Shown piece by piece: positions 1 to 10,913 of a stretch of DNA of 29,866 bases (position 1 is the stretch's first letter; each line of letters starts with the position of its first letter). Made by a program: the position numbers and the translations under genes. Origin of the DNA: Chara braunii (lineage: Eukaryota > Streptophyta > Charophyceae > Charales > Characeae); assembly GCA_003427395.1 (NCBI GenBank), contig BFEA01000008.1, positions 1,020,790-1,050,655 on the forward strand, given 5' to 3'. Below the pieces are notes generated by a model. The model ran no database searches, had not been told where the DNA came from, and saw only the letters and a program-made list of their open reading frames with translations.

Positions 1-429
1 CCCTGTGTTTAACACCTTCCCCTTCACTCTGCCTCTCTCACAGCGTGCAAGTGGGCTGTTATGGCATACGGGGATGGGGGCAGCTCGTGCTCAACTTCAT
101 CAACGTGGCGAGCCTTGCACGTGAGAGGCACAGTTTTTCTTTTTCTTTTTCTTTTTATTTTTATTTTTGCATGTTATCACTGTGCCCGTTTTTTGCTTTT
201 ATTCTTTGTTTCGCAAAGTGCGCTCTTTTAGTTTGTAGTGATGTGACAATATATATATTATATATATATTGGAACCGGGGTCATTCTGCGCTCGGCGAGA
301 GAACGCCGAATCTGCAATAAAATTTGGTTTGGGGGGTGGGGTGGTGGGGTTGGTCTGGGTGGGGGGTGCTGGGGTTGGGGGAGCGTTTGGGATGGATGAG
401 GAGGATGGCGAGATGGGATTGAGGGAGGG
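1..429. other. No gene seen; low-complexity sequence
   Basis: I see no supported gene here. The stretch has a run of TTTTTC-type repeats at about 132-168, a perfect AT palindrome at 248-270 and a G-rich tract at about 325-400. Short open frames exist but have biased composition and match no family I recognise. Confidence 0.6.
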
Positions 430-1740
430 ATGGAGGATGGAGAAAGGCAGGGAGGAGTAGGGAAGGAGGGGAAGAAGAAGACAAGGAGAGAAGAAAACCT
501 AACGAGGGGGGAGGAAGAAGAAGAAGAAGAGAGGGGAGAGGGGAAGAAGAAGATGAAAACGCAAGGGGGAGGAAGGGAAGAAGAAGGAGACGAGAGGACG
601 ATGAGGAGAGAAGAAGGAGAAGAAGAAGATGACCGAAGGAGGAGGGGGAGGAGGACGGCCTTTGTTTTTTTATTTTATTTTTACCTAACGTGTCTCATGT
701 GACCTATCGAAAGTCGACGAACTGAAAGAAGAAGAAGAAGAAGAAGAAGAAGAAGAAGAAGAAGAAAAGTGAGGAGGGGAAGAAGAAGAAGATGAAGAAA
801 GGTCGAGGGGAAAGATGAAAATGTGAGGGGGAGGAGGGGAAGAAGTAGAAGACGAGATGACGACGAGGAGAAAAGGAGGAGAAGAAGAGGACCGAAGGAG
901 GAGGGGGAGGAGGACGGCCTTCGTTTTTTGTTTTTTTTCAACCTAACATGTCTCACGGGACCTACCAAATGTCAACAAACTGGAAGAAGAAGAAGAAGAA
1001 GCAGAAGGAGAAGAAGAAGCAGGGAGGAGGAGGAGGAGAAGAAGAAGAAGAAGAAGAAGAAGAAGAAGAGGAGAAAGAAAACGAGTGGGGGAGAAAGGGA
1101 AGACGAAAAAGGAGATGAAAGGTTATGGAGGAAGATGAAATCGCGAGGTGGACGAGGGGAAGACGAAGACGACGAGTGGAGGAGGAGGAGGAGAGAAGAA
1201 GAGGAAGAAGTAGAAGAAGATGAGCCGAGTAGGGGGGGGGGTAGGGGGACGGCCTGTCGTATCTTACATGACCTGCCGAATGATCTAGAAGAAGACGAAG
1301 AAGAAGGAGACGAAGAAGAAGAAGAAGAAGAAGGGGAAGAAGTATGCCTGTGATAGGGTATGGTGGCGGCGGTAGGGTATGGATAAAGGCATGGAGGAGT
1401 AGGGAAGGAGCTGAAGAAGAAGAAGAAGAAGAGAGGTGAGGAGAGGAAGAAGAAGAAGATCAAGAAAGGTCGAGGGGAAAGATGAAAACGGGAGGGGGAG
1501 GAGGGGAAGAAGTGGAAGACGAGATGACGACGAGGAGAAAAGAAGAAGGAGAAGAAGAAGATGAGCGGAGTAGGGGGAGGAGGACGGTCGTATTTTTTTA
1601 TTTTATTTTTTGTAACCTGTCATGTCTCACATCACCTACCGAATGTCGACGAACTAGGAGAAGGAGGAGGAGGAGGAGGAGGAGGAGGAGAAGAAGAAGA
1701 AGAAGAAGAAGAAGAAGAAGAAGAAGAAGAACGGCGCCTT
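430..1740. repeat. GAA/GAG-rich higher-order tandem repeat
   Basis: Purine-rich DNA made of GAA, GAG and GGA triplets, interrupted four times by a less repetitive core. The cores begin near 651, 910, 1245 and 1580, so the last two intervals are both about 335 bp and the first about 259 bp. Each core opens with GGACGG. Three of the four then have a T-run, and the cores continue with variants of ACCTAACATGTCTCA, CCTACCGAATGTCGAC and GAACT. The third core is shortened. The sequence between cores is also shared, for example about 803-870 and 1467-1550 match closely. The long open frames on both strands are products of the triplet repeats, not genes. Confidence 0.85.
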
Positions 1741-1753
1741 CGTCTTAGCACGA

Positions 1754-1850
1754 GGGCCTTCGTCGTAGCAGCAGCAGGACAGTCAGGGCCTTCGTTGTAG
1801 CAGCAGCGGCGGGACAGTTGGGGCCTTCGTCGGAGCAGCAGCAGCTGCAC
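1754..1850. repeat. Short tandem repeat, 32-35 bp unit
   Basis: Three copies of a unit beginning GGGCCTTCGT and continuing into GTAGCAGCAGC and GGACAGT start at 1754, 1786 and 1821. It lies directly after the GAA-rich array. The encoded low-complexity Ala/Ser/Leu frames are not supported as protein. Confidence 0.75.
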
Positions 1851-2885
1851 ACCTGATGGCGATGGCGACGGGCGACGGTGCAGCAGGAGGAGGTTGGCAA
1901 CTGGGATCGTGCTGGGGGGCGAGTGGCAGCCCACCCCAGCTGAGCGAAGGTTTGAAGGGGGCAGAGGGAGTTTGGCGCCAAGATCCCACGGCTCTGTGGC
2001 CGTCAATCTTCATGATCGACGTCCACAGAGCCGACAAAAATTAAAAAAAACAAAGCAGGCCTTCCGGGCCCGACACTGAGGTTTTTTGGGCCGGTCGGAC
2101 CCGGTAGGCCTGCAGGAGGCCAGCAGCAGCCGAAAGGGGGTCCGAAACCCCCCGGCAGGTGACTGCTCTGGGGGGGGGCCGGCCCCCAACCGGCTGCCCT
2201 GCCCCCCGGGACCTCCCCCGGGCCGCGGCCTGTCACCCGGGCGGCCCGGTTCCCCACTCAGATCTCAAGTCCTTTTCTGCTCTATTTGTCAGATTCCCTT
2301 TTCAAGCCAGGTACCCATCTGCGGTCCTGTATACTGAGAGCTCGAGGGTTTTCTTCCTGCCTAGCAACCATGGGTTGTGGAACAGTGGTTGACTGGGCAC
2401 TTCCTTTTTTTGCTGTGGTTTCTTACTTCGGAAGGGAATGTGTCCCTCCATCCTCCAGGCTAAAGTCAGTTTCCTCCGGAACGGTGCTCTAGTGCGTCCC
2501 CTGCGTCTGCTGTCGTCCTGGCGAACCCCTATCATCAGCCATGATCTCCACAATGCTAAATGTAATCTGACTCTTCATCTTCTGACGCATTGAACAGCCA
2601 TTCAAGGAGGGCCAGGATCATCAAGGAACACTTATCCTATTGTGAGGAAAATGTATGATGCGTTGCATTGAAACTTGGTTCACTTCTTGACATTTTGTAT
2701 CCTTTTGCATAGTGATGCAAACCTGCCTCACTGGGAACCCCGTAGCAGTGCCTACAATTAGGAGTAGTGGTAGGTAGGTAGTGTGAGGTGAAATTGAGAA
2801 AAGAATATAGCTTTGTTTTTAATTAAAAAAAAAAAAAAACTGCCTCACTCTGCAGGAATATGACTGACCCGACACACCAACATTT
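1851..2885. other. No gene seen; GC-rich patch then unique sequence
   Basis: About 2080-2260 is strongly GC-rich with C and G homopolymers and short self-complementary stretches such as GGGGCCGGCCCC. From 2260 to 2885 the composition is ordinary, with a poly-A run at 2825-2839. No open frame has recognisable domain content. Confidence 0.55.
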
Positions 2886-2889
2886 AAAA
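2886..2889 (-). terminator. Pol III oligo-T terminator of tRNA-Tyr
   Basis: Read on the minus strand, four T residues lie six bases past the end of the tRNA at 2896. This is the usual minimal RNA polymerase III stop. Confidence 0.6.
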
Positions 2890-2895
2890 GGGATA

Positions 2896-2980
2896 TCCGA
2901 CCAGCCGGATTCGAACCAGCGACCTAAGGATTCTCTGTGCAAACTACAGTCCTCCGCTCTACCAACTGAGCTATGGTCGG
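2896..2980 (-). tRNA. tRNA-Tyr (GTA), intron-containing
   Basis: The minus strand folds as a complete cloverleaf. The 7-bp acceptor stem CCGACCA/TGGTCGG is perfect and the discriminator is A. The D arm is GCTC/GAGC and the T arm is CTGG TTCGAAT CCGG-like. The anticodon loop reads CTGTAG, giving anticodon GTA for tyrosine. A 12-nt intron (TTTGCACAGAGA) sits directly 3' of the purine after the anticodon, the canonical position in nuclear tRNA-Tyr. Box A and box B are intact. The exons match the plus-strand copy at 16425 base for base, while the introns differ. It is probably functional. Confidence 0.96.
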
Positions 2981-4350
2981 TCTTGTGGTGGGAGTTTGCT
3001 GCAATTGGTATTATAGATGTCATCCTTCAGATCATTTCAATCCTAAGTGGTGATGATGATGATGGTTTTCTATTTTCTTGAACATTTGGTAGCCTAAATT
3101 GCAGTATGGTGCCTGATATGCTCGTTTATGCAGCCTGGCAATGTCATTGTCGTATTAAATCCTTTCCTTCCTTCCCAGACCCAGTTATCGATCCTGAATG
3201 CATTTAGCTATCCATTTTCTCCCATCAAATGTCGGGAGTCTGGCACTGTCATTGGAGAAAACGAACACTACTGAATGTTTTTCATACACAGCGTTTGTGG
3301 CTGCAAGTTTTTCCCTTTGGTGGCCCCACGCGACCACTTCTTCTTCAACTCTGTCTTTGCTTCTTTTTTTTCTGTCTGCGGTTTCTTCTCCTTGTGTGGA
3401 TTCCAGTAGAAAGCGGAGGGTAAAGAGCAGACTGCGTAGGAACGGGGAAGAGGTTTTCTCTTACTTTTCTGTGTGCCCGCTTTTTCTTTCCCTTTTTCCC
3501 TTTTTTTCCCTTTTCTTCTCTTCCTTCTGTGCATGCGAGTTGCGTGCAACGAAACTTGGGACTCTTGCTGATTTGTCAAGGACGTAGCGGAGTCGTGTCA
3601 GGTGAACAGGGGTGTGCGGGGGGAGCAGCTGTGTGGTCAATAGCCAAACAGCAAGGGGACTAGGAGGGTTGTATAGCGGCTTGGATTGGACGATGGAGGG
3701 GGAGGGAGGTGAAACTGAACCTAATGGGGGAAGGGGCAGAGGAGCGCAGTCAGTAGTAGAGGGGTGACGGGTGGGGGGGCGAGGGTTGGTGACGAGTTTG
3801 AGCTCTGCGAGGAGGATGTTGGGAAGGAGCGAGTGGAGTCGGGGTCTTTCACTCTTTGTTCTTTCTGTTTGTGAATTGAGACGTAGAATGTTGCAAGGTA
3901 GAAGAGGGCGTTTTTCGCTCTTTCTATTCGTGACATAGAAGGAGAGTGTGTGGTGGTAGAAGAAAGGTTAGTGTAGGCGGGATGGCAAATCGCCGACTGA
4001 AGTTATTGGATCTTCTTGACAAAGTGTGTTGCACCTTCATGGAGGCACAGTGAACCGGTCTCTTCAATGCTGTCATCAGTCATTTTCTTCAAGCTACCCT
4101 TCGTGGCAGGGCACGATCTCTACTGAGGTAGATCTCCACTTGGGAAGCTGTACCACAATCGTGGGATGTCTTCCCTGCTTTTGGCAATGGAGTTTGGGCA
4201 GTTTGGAGCTTGCTGATGTCGTCTTGAAGGCCTTCGCGAGGTTGACGCCAGTTGTGGAGTCACGTAGTCAGAAGTGCCTTAAGAGCCACTGACTGAAGTT
4301 TTCAGCACTGTTTCAATCGCCATCATAATGTCTTGTATTTGTTCCACTGA
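2981..4350. other. No gene seen
   Basis: I see no supported gene. The interval holds pyrimidine-rich stretches (about 3355-3530) and G-rich stretches (about 3690-3790). Around 4213-4245 there is a sequence (CGTCTTGAAGGCCTT and neighbours) also seen around 12702-12725, so at least the right end is dispersed repeat. A 129-codon open frame at 3198-3587 is rich in Ser, Phe and Leu and matches no family I know. Confidence 0.5.
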
Positions 4351-5918
4351 ACACTGCGCACGGAGGGGGTTACTTGGCAAGAGGTGACGCTGTCTCACCT
4401 TGCATACGCTCTCCAGGCACCTAGAGAGATAGTAGACCTCTGCCTGCTCAGCAGGTCCGCGATGGGCCATATTCGTAGAGGGACTGTGTGGACTCAAAAA
4501 TTGGCTTTGTGGAAGAAGATTTACGTGAGATGTCGGCTCCCGGAAACGGCGGATGCCGTTTATAACCAGCTGCTTTTTGCCAATCGCTTCATTTGTGACG
4601 AGGCAGGGGACCCCTACCCATGGCAAGGGGCGCGAGGGGCTTGTGGATGGAAATGGGCGGAGCAGGGCATTTTTAAGGTGGGACATTTGTGGGATGAGAA
4701 TCGGAAGGACTGGCGAACAGATGAAGAGATAGACCTAGCCCTACACGGACGCATGAAGAAGGCACAGCGGGTTAAGGACATGAGAGATGCTATTCCGTCC
4801 CAGTGGGTGGAAATGTTAAAAAAAGACGACATAGCAGGGGGACAGTGGGTTAAGCTCAAGGGGAATGAGGCGCCGGAAAGGCTCTATAGAGGAAAACAGG
4901 TAATGCCGAACGGAGACCTGGAGGTCACTGCATGGCAAGACAGGCCAGGATGGGGATGGGAGGGATTGGGGGAACCACTGCAAGATTTGCACTCTGTGAG
5001 AATAATAGCACGAGCCTTGGTGGAAACGGCGGTATGCGAAGGCGGGAAGAAAGCGGGTGGACAATATTTGCCTTTTCACACTGCAATCCGGCTGAGGGAC
5101 CTAGTGTGGTATCCGGGAGACTGGGAATGGCCTCCCCAGAGGACACACAGGAGAACCATGCCGCTCCAAGAGGTGACCACAAAGAATGTTTACAACTCGT
5201 TGTTGGAACCGGTGAACATCTGTGGTGAACTGAAGGAGAGAGGGGCTAAACAAGAGTGGCTGCCGGACGGGCATCTCACTAACTGGACACAGCGGAGGTG
5301 GAACGAATGCAACATCATGGCTGCCTTGCCAGATCAGAAGCAGGCGGGCCTGCTATGACAGATCTACCACCTGGCAATCCCGACTGCGCAGTGGCTGGCC
5401 ACCAAAAGTTGTCATAAGAACCAAACTTGTGCTGCAGAATGTGGCCAGGTGGAAACGGTCCCCCACCTCTTTGTGCGATGTCCAAGGGTACAGGTGTTTT
5501 GGGAGTGGTGGACGCAGGAAATTGCAGACAAGACACTGCTGCAGGTCGACGAAACGACCGATGCAGAGATCTTACTAGGTACCCTGGTCAAAGCTAACAG
5601 GCAGGGTATGGGAGAGATGGTGGTGGAAGAGATTGGGCCCTATGGACATTGAGAAATGAAAGATGTAGGCAAGGAGCGTCTCCGTCACTGCGGGCCTATC
5701 AGGAGAGAGCATTGGAGAATATTCGCATTGCCATATTGGCGGACCTGCACCGCATAGGGGAAGCAAAGGAGGCAGGCTTTTGGCAGAGATGGGCCCCGTC
5801 CCCGCAGATGCTGACGCGGGACCTTAGCACAGGGCAGCTGCATTTCGGACCAATCTTGCAACACTATGTGCCTGGACCAGAGAAAGAGGACACAAGCAGC
5901 AGTCAGTCAGTAGAATAG
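4351..5918 (+). pseudogene. LINE A ORF2 C-terminal region with zf-RVT domain
   Basis: One frame runs from about 4351 to 5652, broken by a TGA at 5356-5358. A frameshift near 5640 then moves coding to the frame that ends at 5918. Before the TGA is a Trp-rich region with GDPYPW, GHLWDENRKDW and IPSQWVEML, matching the post-RT region of LINE B (for example IPAQWIALL). After the TGA, about 5410-5520, is a zinc-binding segment with Cys residues, ETVPHLFVRC and FWEWW, which is the zf-RVT pattern of plant LINE ORF2 tails. In intact elements this domain is thought to help bind the template RNA. The reading breaks make this copy non-functional. Confidence 0.8.
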
Positions 5919-6237
5919 AATGGCTTTAAGTAGGTAGGAAGTAGGGGGGAATGGGAGGATACGGGGGTAGGAGTATCCCTTTTGATGATGCCAGAAGTCG
6001 TTTTGATATATGATTTTTCCTTGTGTCTATTTTATTTCTTATTTTTGGGGCGACCGTTTGAAGCTGGTAGAAGGCAAAGTAGGGAGGAGGGGGAGTCAAA
6101 AATGGGGAAAAAAGGAAAAGAAAGAGTGAAGGATACGGGTTTAACCTGGATTGATGAACATATTGCTGGTGATAAGACAAACCTTTTAAAATAAGGGAGG
6201 GCTACTGGTGTTAGAATGGCTTTAAAACGAGAGGAGT

Positions 6238-6482
6238 AAGAATTAGATGAGACTTAAGCATACAATAGTCAGCCAGGTATAGGGAAATGACTAGACTAAA
6301 AGAGTGTAGTAATAAAAAAGAGGATTGAACAGGGGGTGTGACTGATAGGATGGACAAAGGAGATTGGTGTAAAAATTGGACGAGACTTGGATTCAATAGG
6401 AAGACGGGATAGGGAAGTAGACTAAAAGAGGGTTAGTAGGTACAGAAAAGATGGTTGAACAGAGGGTGTGACTGACAGGATG
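6238..6482. repeat. 130-bp imperfect tandem duplication in LINE A 3' UTR
   Basis: Two adjacent copies each contain the sequence from GAGACTT through AGGGAA, GACTAAAAGAG and GAACAGNGGGTGTGACTGA to AGGATG. The shared GAAC starts at 6327 and again at 6457, giving a 130-bp period. It lies in the untranslated tail of LINE A. Confidence 0.75.
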
Positions 6483-6810
6483 TGAGGCCCGTGAGACGGC
6501 TAGAACGCCCCCCCCGGGCCAGACCTTCCCTGGGGACCCATCTGTTGTGTGGCTGGGTGCTGCTAGGAAGCCTCCAGACCAACAGAAGTATCCCTGGGGA
6601 GGCTATGGTATGGGAAGTGGGATCGGTTGTAGCAATCCCCCCCTTGTTAGGCGTCTAGGGCCACAAGGGTAAGGCTTTTCCTCTTTTCCTACAAATAATT
6701 TGTACTTTGGAACTCATGCTTGCTGGTGATAAGCAACCGGACTGATGCCCCCCAGAATAGAAGGGTGAGTTTTTTGGGGGGCGAAAAAAAAAGAAAAAAG
6801 AAAAAAAAAA

Positions 6811-6930
6811 AAAAGGAAATCATTCTAACAGGCCGAGATCAAGCAGACCAGGATCTGATCCAGCAAGGGAAAAAAGGAAATCATTCTAACAGGCCCAGAT
6901 CAAGCAGACCAGGATCTGATCCAGCAAGGA
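6811..6930. repeat. 61-bp tandem duplication at the LINE A/LINE B junction
   Basis: A unit beginning AAAAGGAAATCATTCTAACA and ending CCAGCAAGGA occurs twice with a 61-bp period (anchor bases 6815 and 6876). One difference is a G at 6835 against a C at 6896. The first copy abuts the A-tract ending LINE A. The second runs straight into the first ATG of LINE B ORF1 at 6931. Confidence 0.9.
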
Positions 6931-8172
6931 ATGGACATATCCCCCACCAAAAATGAGGACGCAGGGATATCAGAAAGGAAGGGGGACTCGCCTATCCGGT
7001 GGCTGCAGGAATACCTCGACAGAGAATTCAACATCCGTGTGGCATGCATGAAACATCAAGAGAAAACATGCAGAAACAACACGTCTACGATAGCAGGCAT
7101 CCACACTACGAAGAATTCATACGACATCCTGAGACTACAGAGCGAGCTATCGGAATTCAGTGCTTTCCGGTACGATGAGAAGACGAGAGAAAGAGAAGTT
7201 TCAGGCTCTGAAACGGAATCCAGCGCCGACACACAATCCCACAAGGATCCAGTCAGGGACATGGTACCTAAGAAATGGAAGCCTTCGAAGGGTAGAGACA
7301 AGAGGCCCAGGAAATCTCACGCCGATACATTTGAAAAAGGCAGCGAGCAGCGATCTATCAAACGGGAGATAGCCATTGTCGCTGCTCAGACAAAGTGCCT
7401 GTTTGATCAGAACGAGGAGCACCGCCAGAAACAACAACAAAGAATACTACACAATCCGAAATGTCGTTGAGAACAGTGCTCCCCACGTCACTGAGAAGGC
7501 AGCATCGGACTGCAAAACTATAAAAACTGTCAGACCTCTGGTCCCGTCCGGTACAGGAGGAAATTCGGCAAGTGGCAGGTGGCCACCGATGTCTCGTTCA
7601 CTGTCCCGACACTGGGAGACCAGCGGAATTTGGCCAGAGCCATAAAAAAAGGAATCTCATATAAATTCCCTGCAGGCGTTTATGAAGTCCCAGTGCCCCC
7701 TGCAGAATGTAGACGAAACAGGCCAGCCAAGTCCTTCGAGCCAATTTTAGTGAAACTGGTTGAGAGAGCTAGATTACATGAAGGGCCGGTATGGAGAGCA
7801 TGGAACACCGTGACATCGTTGTCGTCCAGCACTCTTGCAGGCAAGATGTGCCCGACAGAGGTCATGGCGGTCTCCCTGGCCTCCATTATCAGGTCCCATA
7901 TTCTCATCACAGAGCATTCTCTGCAAGACGAAGCTACGGCGCTCAATGTGTCGCTCGATGACGATGAGGGAAGCATGGCCGACGACGAAGATTACGGGAT
8001 GACCGTTGGGATTTCCTTGGAAGGAACAGGAATTGGAACCACGCTGTTGCCCGAGGTCAGTGTAGGGGCATACAGCCCGAGCTCCGCCCCGGGGAAACAG
8101 AATAGCGAGGACAGCGAGAACAGCAACGACTCTGAGTTGGGCAGTCCCAAAACCTTAGCCGCCATGGACTAG
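6931..8172 (+). pseudogene. LINE B ORF1-like protein
   Basis: The ATG at 6931 follows the leader directly. Frame 1 runs to a TGA at 7468-7470 and resumes with good coding character from about 7540 to the TAG ending at 8172. Between them frame 2 is open (7376-7645), so small indels are likely. The first part is charged, with many Lys, Arg and Glu residues (KKWKPSKGRDKRPRK). The second part ends in an acidic Ser/Asp/Glu-rich tail (DDDEGSMADDEDYG). I recognise no RRM or zinc knuckle. Position upstream of an endonuclease-RT frame suggests an RNA-binding ORF1 product, which is inference from layout. Confidence 0.6.
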
Positions 8173-8341
8173 ATTTACTGATCCCTCACCTAACAACCCT
8201 GCCCCACAAATGCCCACCCCAACCAAGCAAAAAAGGCAAAGGACAGCAAGGAACAAAACCCAGTGACCCGAACAACATTTGTCTATGGCCTGCAACAACA
8301 CAATAGACAATGCAGTTTGAACTGACTGGCGAGCAAAGGGC

Positions 8342-9822
8342 CTGACAATCCATAGTTGGAACGTCAACGGCCCAGGCAACATTCTGTCCGAGGAAGATAA
8401 ACTCCGGGACATTCGAATAAGTCTAATAGACAAGAAGAAGCCGAAACCAGATGTCATCCTACTTCAAGAAACCCACCTGTCGGATCTCATAAACCATGCT
8501 TGAATTAAGAGGACACTGGAAAAAAACTTGGGTGGCTGCGATTTCATACTCTAGTCCAACAAAGCGGGTTTGAGTAAGCGAGGAACTACTATCCTCATAC
8601 CCTGAAGCTCCAAAATCGGGACAGAATGACAGAGGGCAGATGGTTCTGGATTGCTATCAGATGGCAGGATCTTAGAATCTTGAACCTCTACGCGCCCAAC
8701 GCAGAAAGTGATCGGCTAGAATTCTTCAATAGCGCCAAACAGTTCATCCCGAATCCTCTACGGGTAATTATTGCAGGAGATTGGAACACGACATTGGATC
8801 CAAATCTCGACCGCGTCTCTCGGTCAGTGCTGATGGGCCCTACAAGAGCAGGAACCCACATTCGGAATATCGTGACGAAGATCAAACTGTTCGATCCGTT
8901 CATAACTCTCCATCCTCTTGTGAAAGCCTTTTCTCTAGTTAGGAGAAATCAGGCTAACCACATATCACTCTCGCGGATCGACTTCTTTCTGATTTCTGAG
9001 CTCCTCCGGGGCACCGCCAAGGAGCCCGAAATTCTGCCTCCAGCTACATTTAAAGGGCTGGACCACAAACCCATATGTCTGCTCCTTAATTTTAACGCGC
9101 TGGTGGAGAAAGGCCACGACTTTTTCAGACTGAACAATTTCCTCCTTTCCACAGATTGTCTAACAGAGGCAGTCAAATGGAATTGGCTGCTCATGAGATA
9201 GGAGGAGGCTAGGCGACAAAATAGACACCAATGGTTTATGGACAATTATACAGACTTGTCCCAGATTGTATCGGTTGAGTCGAGAAGCATAGCGGCGGAA
9301 CATGAAATTAGAAAAGAGGAACTTCAAATTTCTATAACACTCGCTGAAGCCAATCTTACATCAGATCCCACTAACGAGTTCTATTACGACCTACTCAGAT
9401 CTGCCAAGGAGGAATTCAACGAATGGAGGAGATGGGAACTAAGAGGCCTGCAACTACGCGCCAGGATGACTGAGTACACCCTTAATGAGTCTATGACCAA
9501 GTTCTTCTTCTCTAAGATTAAGTCAAACGCTAGAAACAGTATGATGGAAAGACTGAAGGACCCATCAGACCAAGGGTCAGTGAAATCAGCGGGCACAAAC
9601 TTGGTAAGGATAGCTAGGTCCTACTCAGACCTCTACGAGTCCAAGACTCCTTCGCCCCCCTCCACTACGAAAAGCTCGTCAACATATGTTGTCTTACCTG
9701 GACAGGACGATAACGCCAGAACAAACGGTAGGCCTAGAGGAACCAATCACCCTAGGGGAGCTCCACATGGCATTATCCCAGATGGGGAACGACAAAGCTC
9801 CAGGGATCGATGGTCTGTCTAA
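8342..9822 (+). pseudogene. LINE B ORF2 endonuclease (EEP family) and linker
   Basis: The N-terminal part of ORF2 carries endonuclease/exonuclease/phosphatase motifs: SWNVNGPG (8354 on) and LLQETHL (about 8459). After a frameshift before 8626 come LNLYAPN, AGDWN, SRIDFFL and GLDHKP. These correspond to the catalytic Asn, Glu, Asp and His segments of the enzyme that nicks target DNA to start reverse transcription. Stops lie at 8501-8503 and in two or three more places before 8626, and a TAG lies at 9199-9201. The linker (9238-9822) is helical and charged. Coding then shifts frame near a C-run at about 9655 to continue into the RT. Confidence 0.85.
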
Positions 9823-10913
9823 AGAGTTTTGGATCCATTTTTGGCTGACATTGGGGAGCGACCTCCTCAATTTTATTAATGACAGCAAGACAAAGGGTGG
9901 TCTGGGCCAAGTCCTTAGCACCAGCGTGGTCTCCCTACTCCACAAGAAAGGGGATAGAGAGGACCTAAGGAATTACAGACCGATCTCACTCCTCACAACC
10001 CCTTATAAAATCCTTGTGAAAACATTAGCCAACATGATCACAAAACTCACTGACAAATGCTAACACATCGATCAAGCAGGGTTCATCCCGGGGAGATACA
10101 TCCTAGACAACATGATGACCCTAAACGAGGCAACAAAGAAGATCATGGAAAAACGAATGCAGGTTGCTATTCTATTCTTTGACTTCGAAATAGCCTATGA
10201 TAAAGTCAATTGGGACTTCCTCCACAACTGCATGGAGAAGATGGGAGTTGGGCCGAATTTCAAGGAATGGGTCATAATTCTTTATGGAGGTGCCACTGGA
10301 AGAGTCCAGATTAACAGAATACTATCTGACTCCTACCCGATATCGAGATCCGTACGCCAAGGTGACCCACTAGCCCCCCCCCATCGTCCTTTTGATCATG
10401 GAAGCCATAGCCTCGTTCCTCTGTAAGGACCCCTCAATGGATCGCCTCACATAACAGAATTACAACCCCCTACATGACTTTTCTCTTCCCACTGCGTTGA
10501 CGTTCGCTGATGATCGCATGGTCCTCATTCGGGCGAATAACTCCTCTTTCCATACCCTCGTCAGAGTCGTGGAGGCCTTTTGACTCGCATCAAAAATGAA
10601 GGTGAACTGGCTTAAAACTGAAGGCTGGTGGTTAGCAGATGGCACCCCCCCTCAACCGTCGGATCCATCCACCCCCATGTCATGGTCCATGGGCGATTAA
10701 GCACTTCGGTACTTGGGAATCATGATCAACAAGGAAGACACATGGCCAAGAATGGGTCAGAATCTAATTGCGAAGGCAATAGCTCGCCTAGCCCCGTGTA
10801 AGAAAGCCCAGGCATCTCTGTTTGGCAGAGCATTAATCATAAACACGACAATATTCTCTAGCCTGTGGTATATGGCATCCATCTAGTTCCCCCCTGACGA
10901 CGACCTCAAGACT
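9686..10913 (+). pseudogene. LINE B ORF2 reverse transcriptase domain
   Basis: RT motifs appear in order: DKAPGIDGL (about 9790), LLHKKGD and NYRPISLL (about 9935-9990), AGFIPGR (about 10077), motif A FFDFEIAYDKVNW (about 10177), RQGDPLAPP (about 10356) and the catalytic FADD at 10503-10514. LGIMIN near 10717 belongs to a later motif. Breaks seen are a TAA at 10061-10063, a frameshift at the C-run near 10375, and several in-frame stops between 10440 and 10890. The enzyme would synthesise element cDNA at the nicked target. This copy cannot encode a continuous RT. Confidence 0.9.

Larger units (their letters stand above)
4351..6814 (+). mobile_element. LINE A, 5'-truncated non-LTR retrotransposon
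   Basis: This contains only the C-terminal part of a LINE ORF2 (to 5918), then about 800 bp of 3' untranslated sequence. It ends in an A-rich tract at about 6784-6814, preceded by the family's 3' signature (ACCGGACTGATGC followed by CCCCCAGAAT, about 6736-6757). Endonuclease and RT core are absent, as expected for a copy truncated at the 5' end during target-primed reverse transcription. The left edge is uncertain. The homologous region of LINE B is 11313-12514, and the two proteins are clearly related but diverged. Confidence 0.8.

Noticed and set aside
823-1463. Long open frames (163-176 codons) on both strands
   Set aside because: They are made of GAA/GAG triplets giving Glu/Arg/Lys or Ser/Phe/Leu runs. 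Frames are open because the repeat lacks stops, not because of coding selection.
1754-1850. CRISPR-like short repeats
   Set aside because: The units are directly tandem without spacers, and the context is eukaryotic.
2530-2585. Possible C/D-type snoRNA (ATGATC and CTGA motifs)
   Set aside because: The C box does not fit RTGATGA and no terminal stem is apparent.
3198-3587. 129-codon plus-strand frame
   Set aside because: Pyrimidine-rich DNA gives Phe/Leu/Ser bias, overlapping open frames occur on both strands, and no domain or signal is recognised.
4279-4686. 135-codon minus-strand frame
   Set aside because: Most of it is the antisense shadow of the LINE A coding region, which has clear family motifs on the plus strand.
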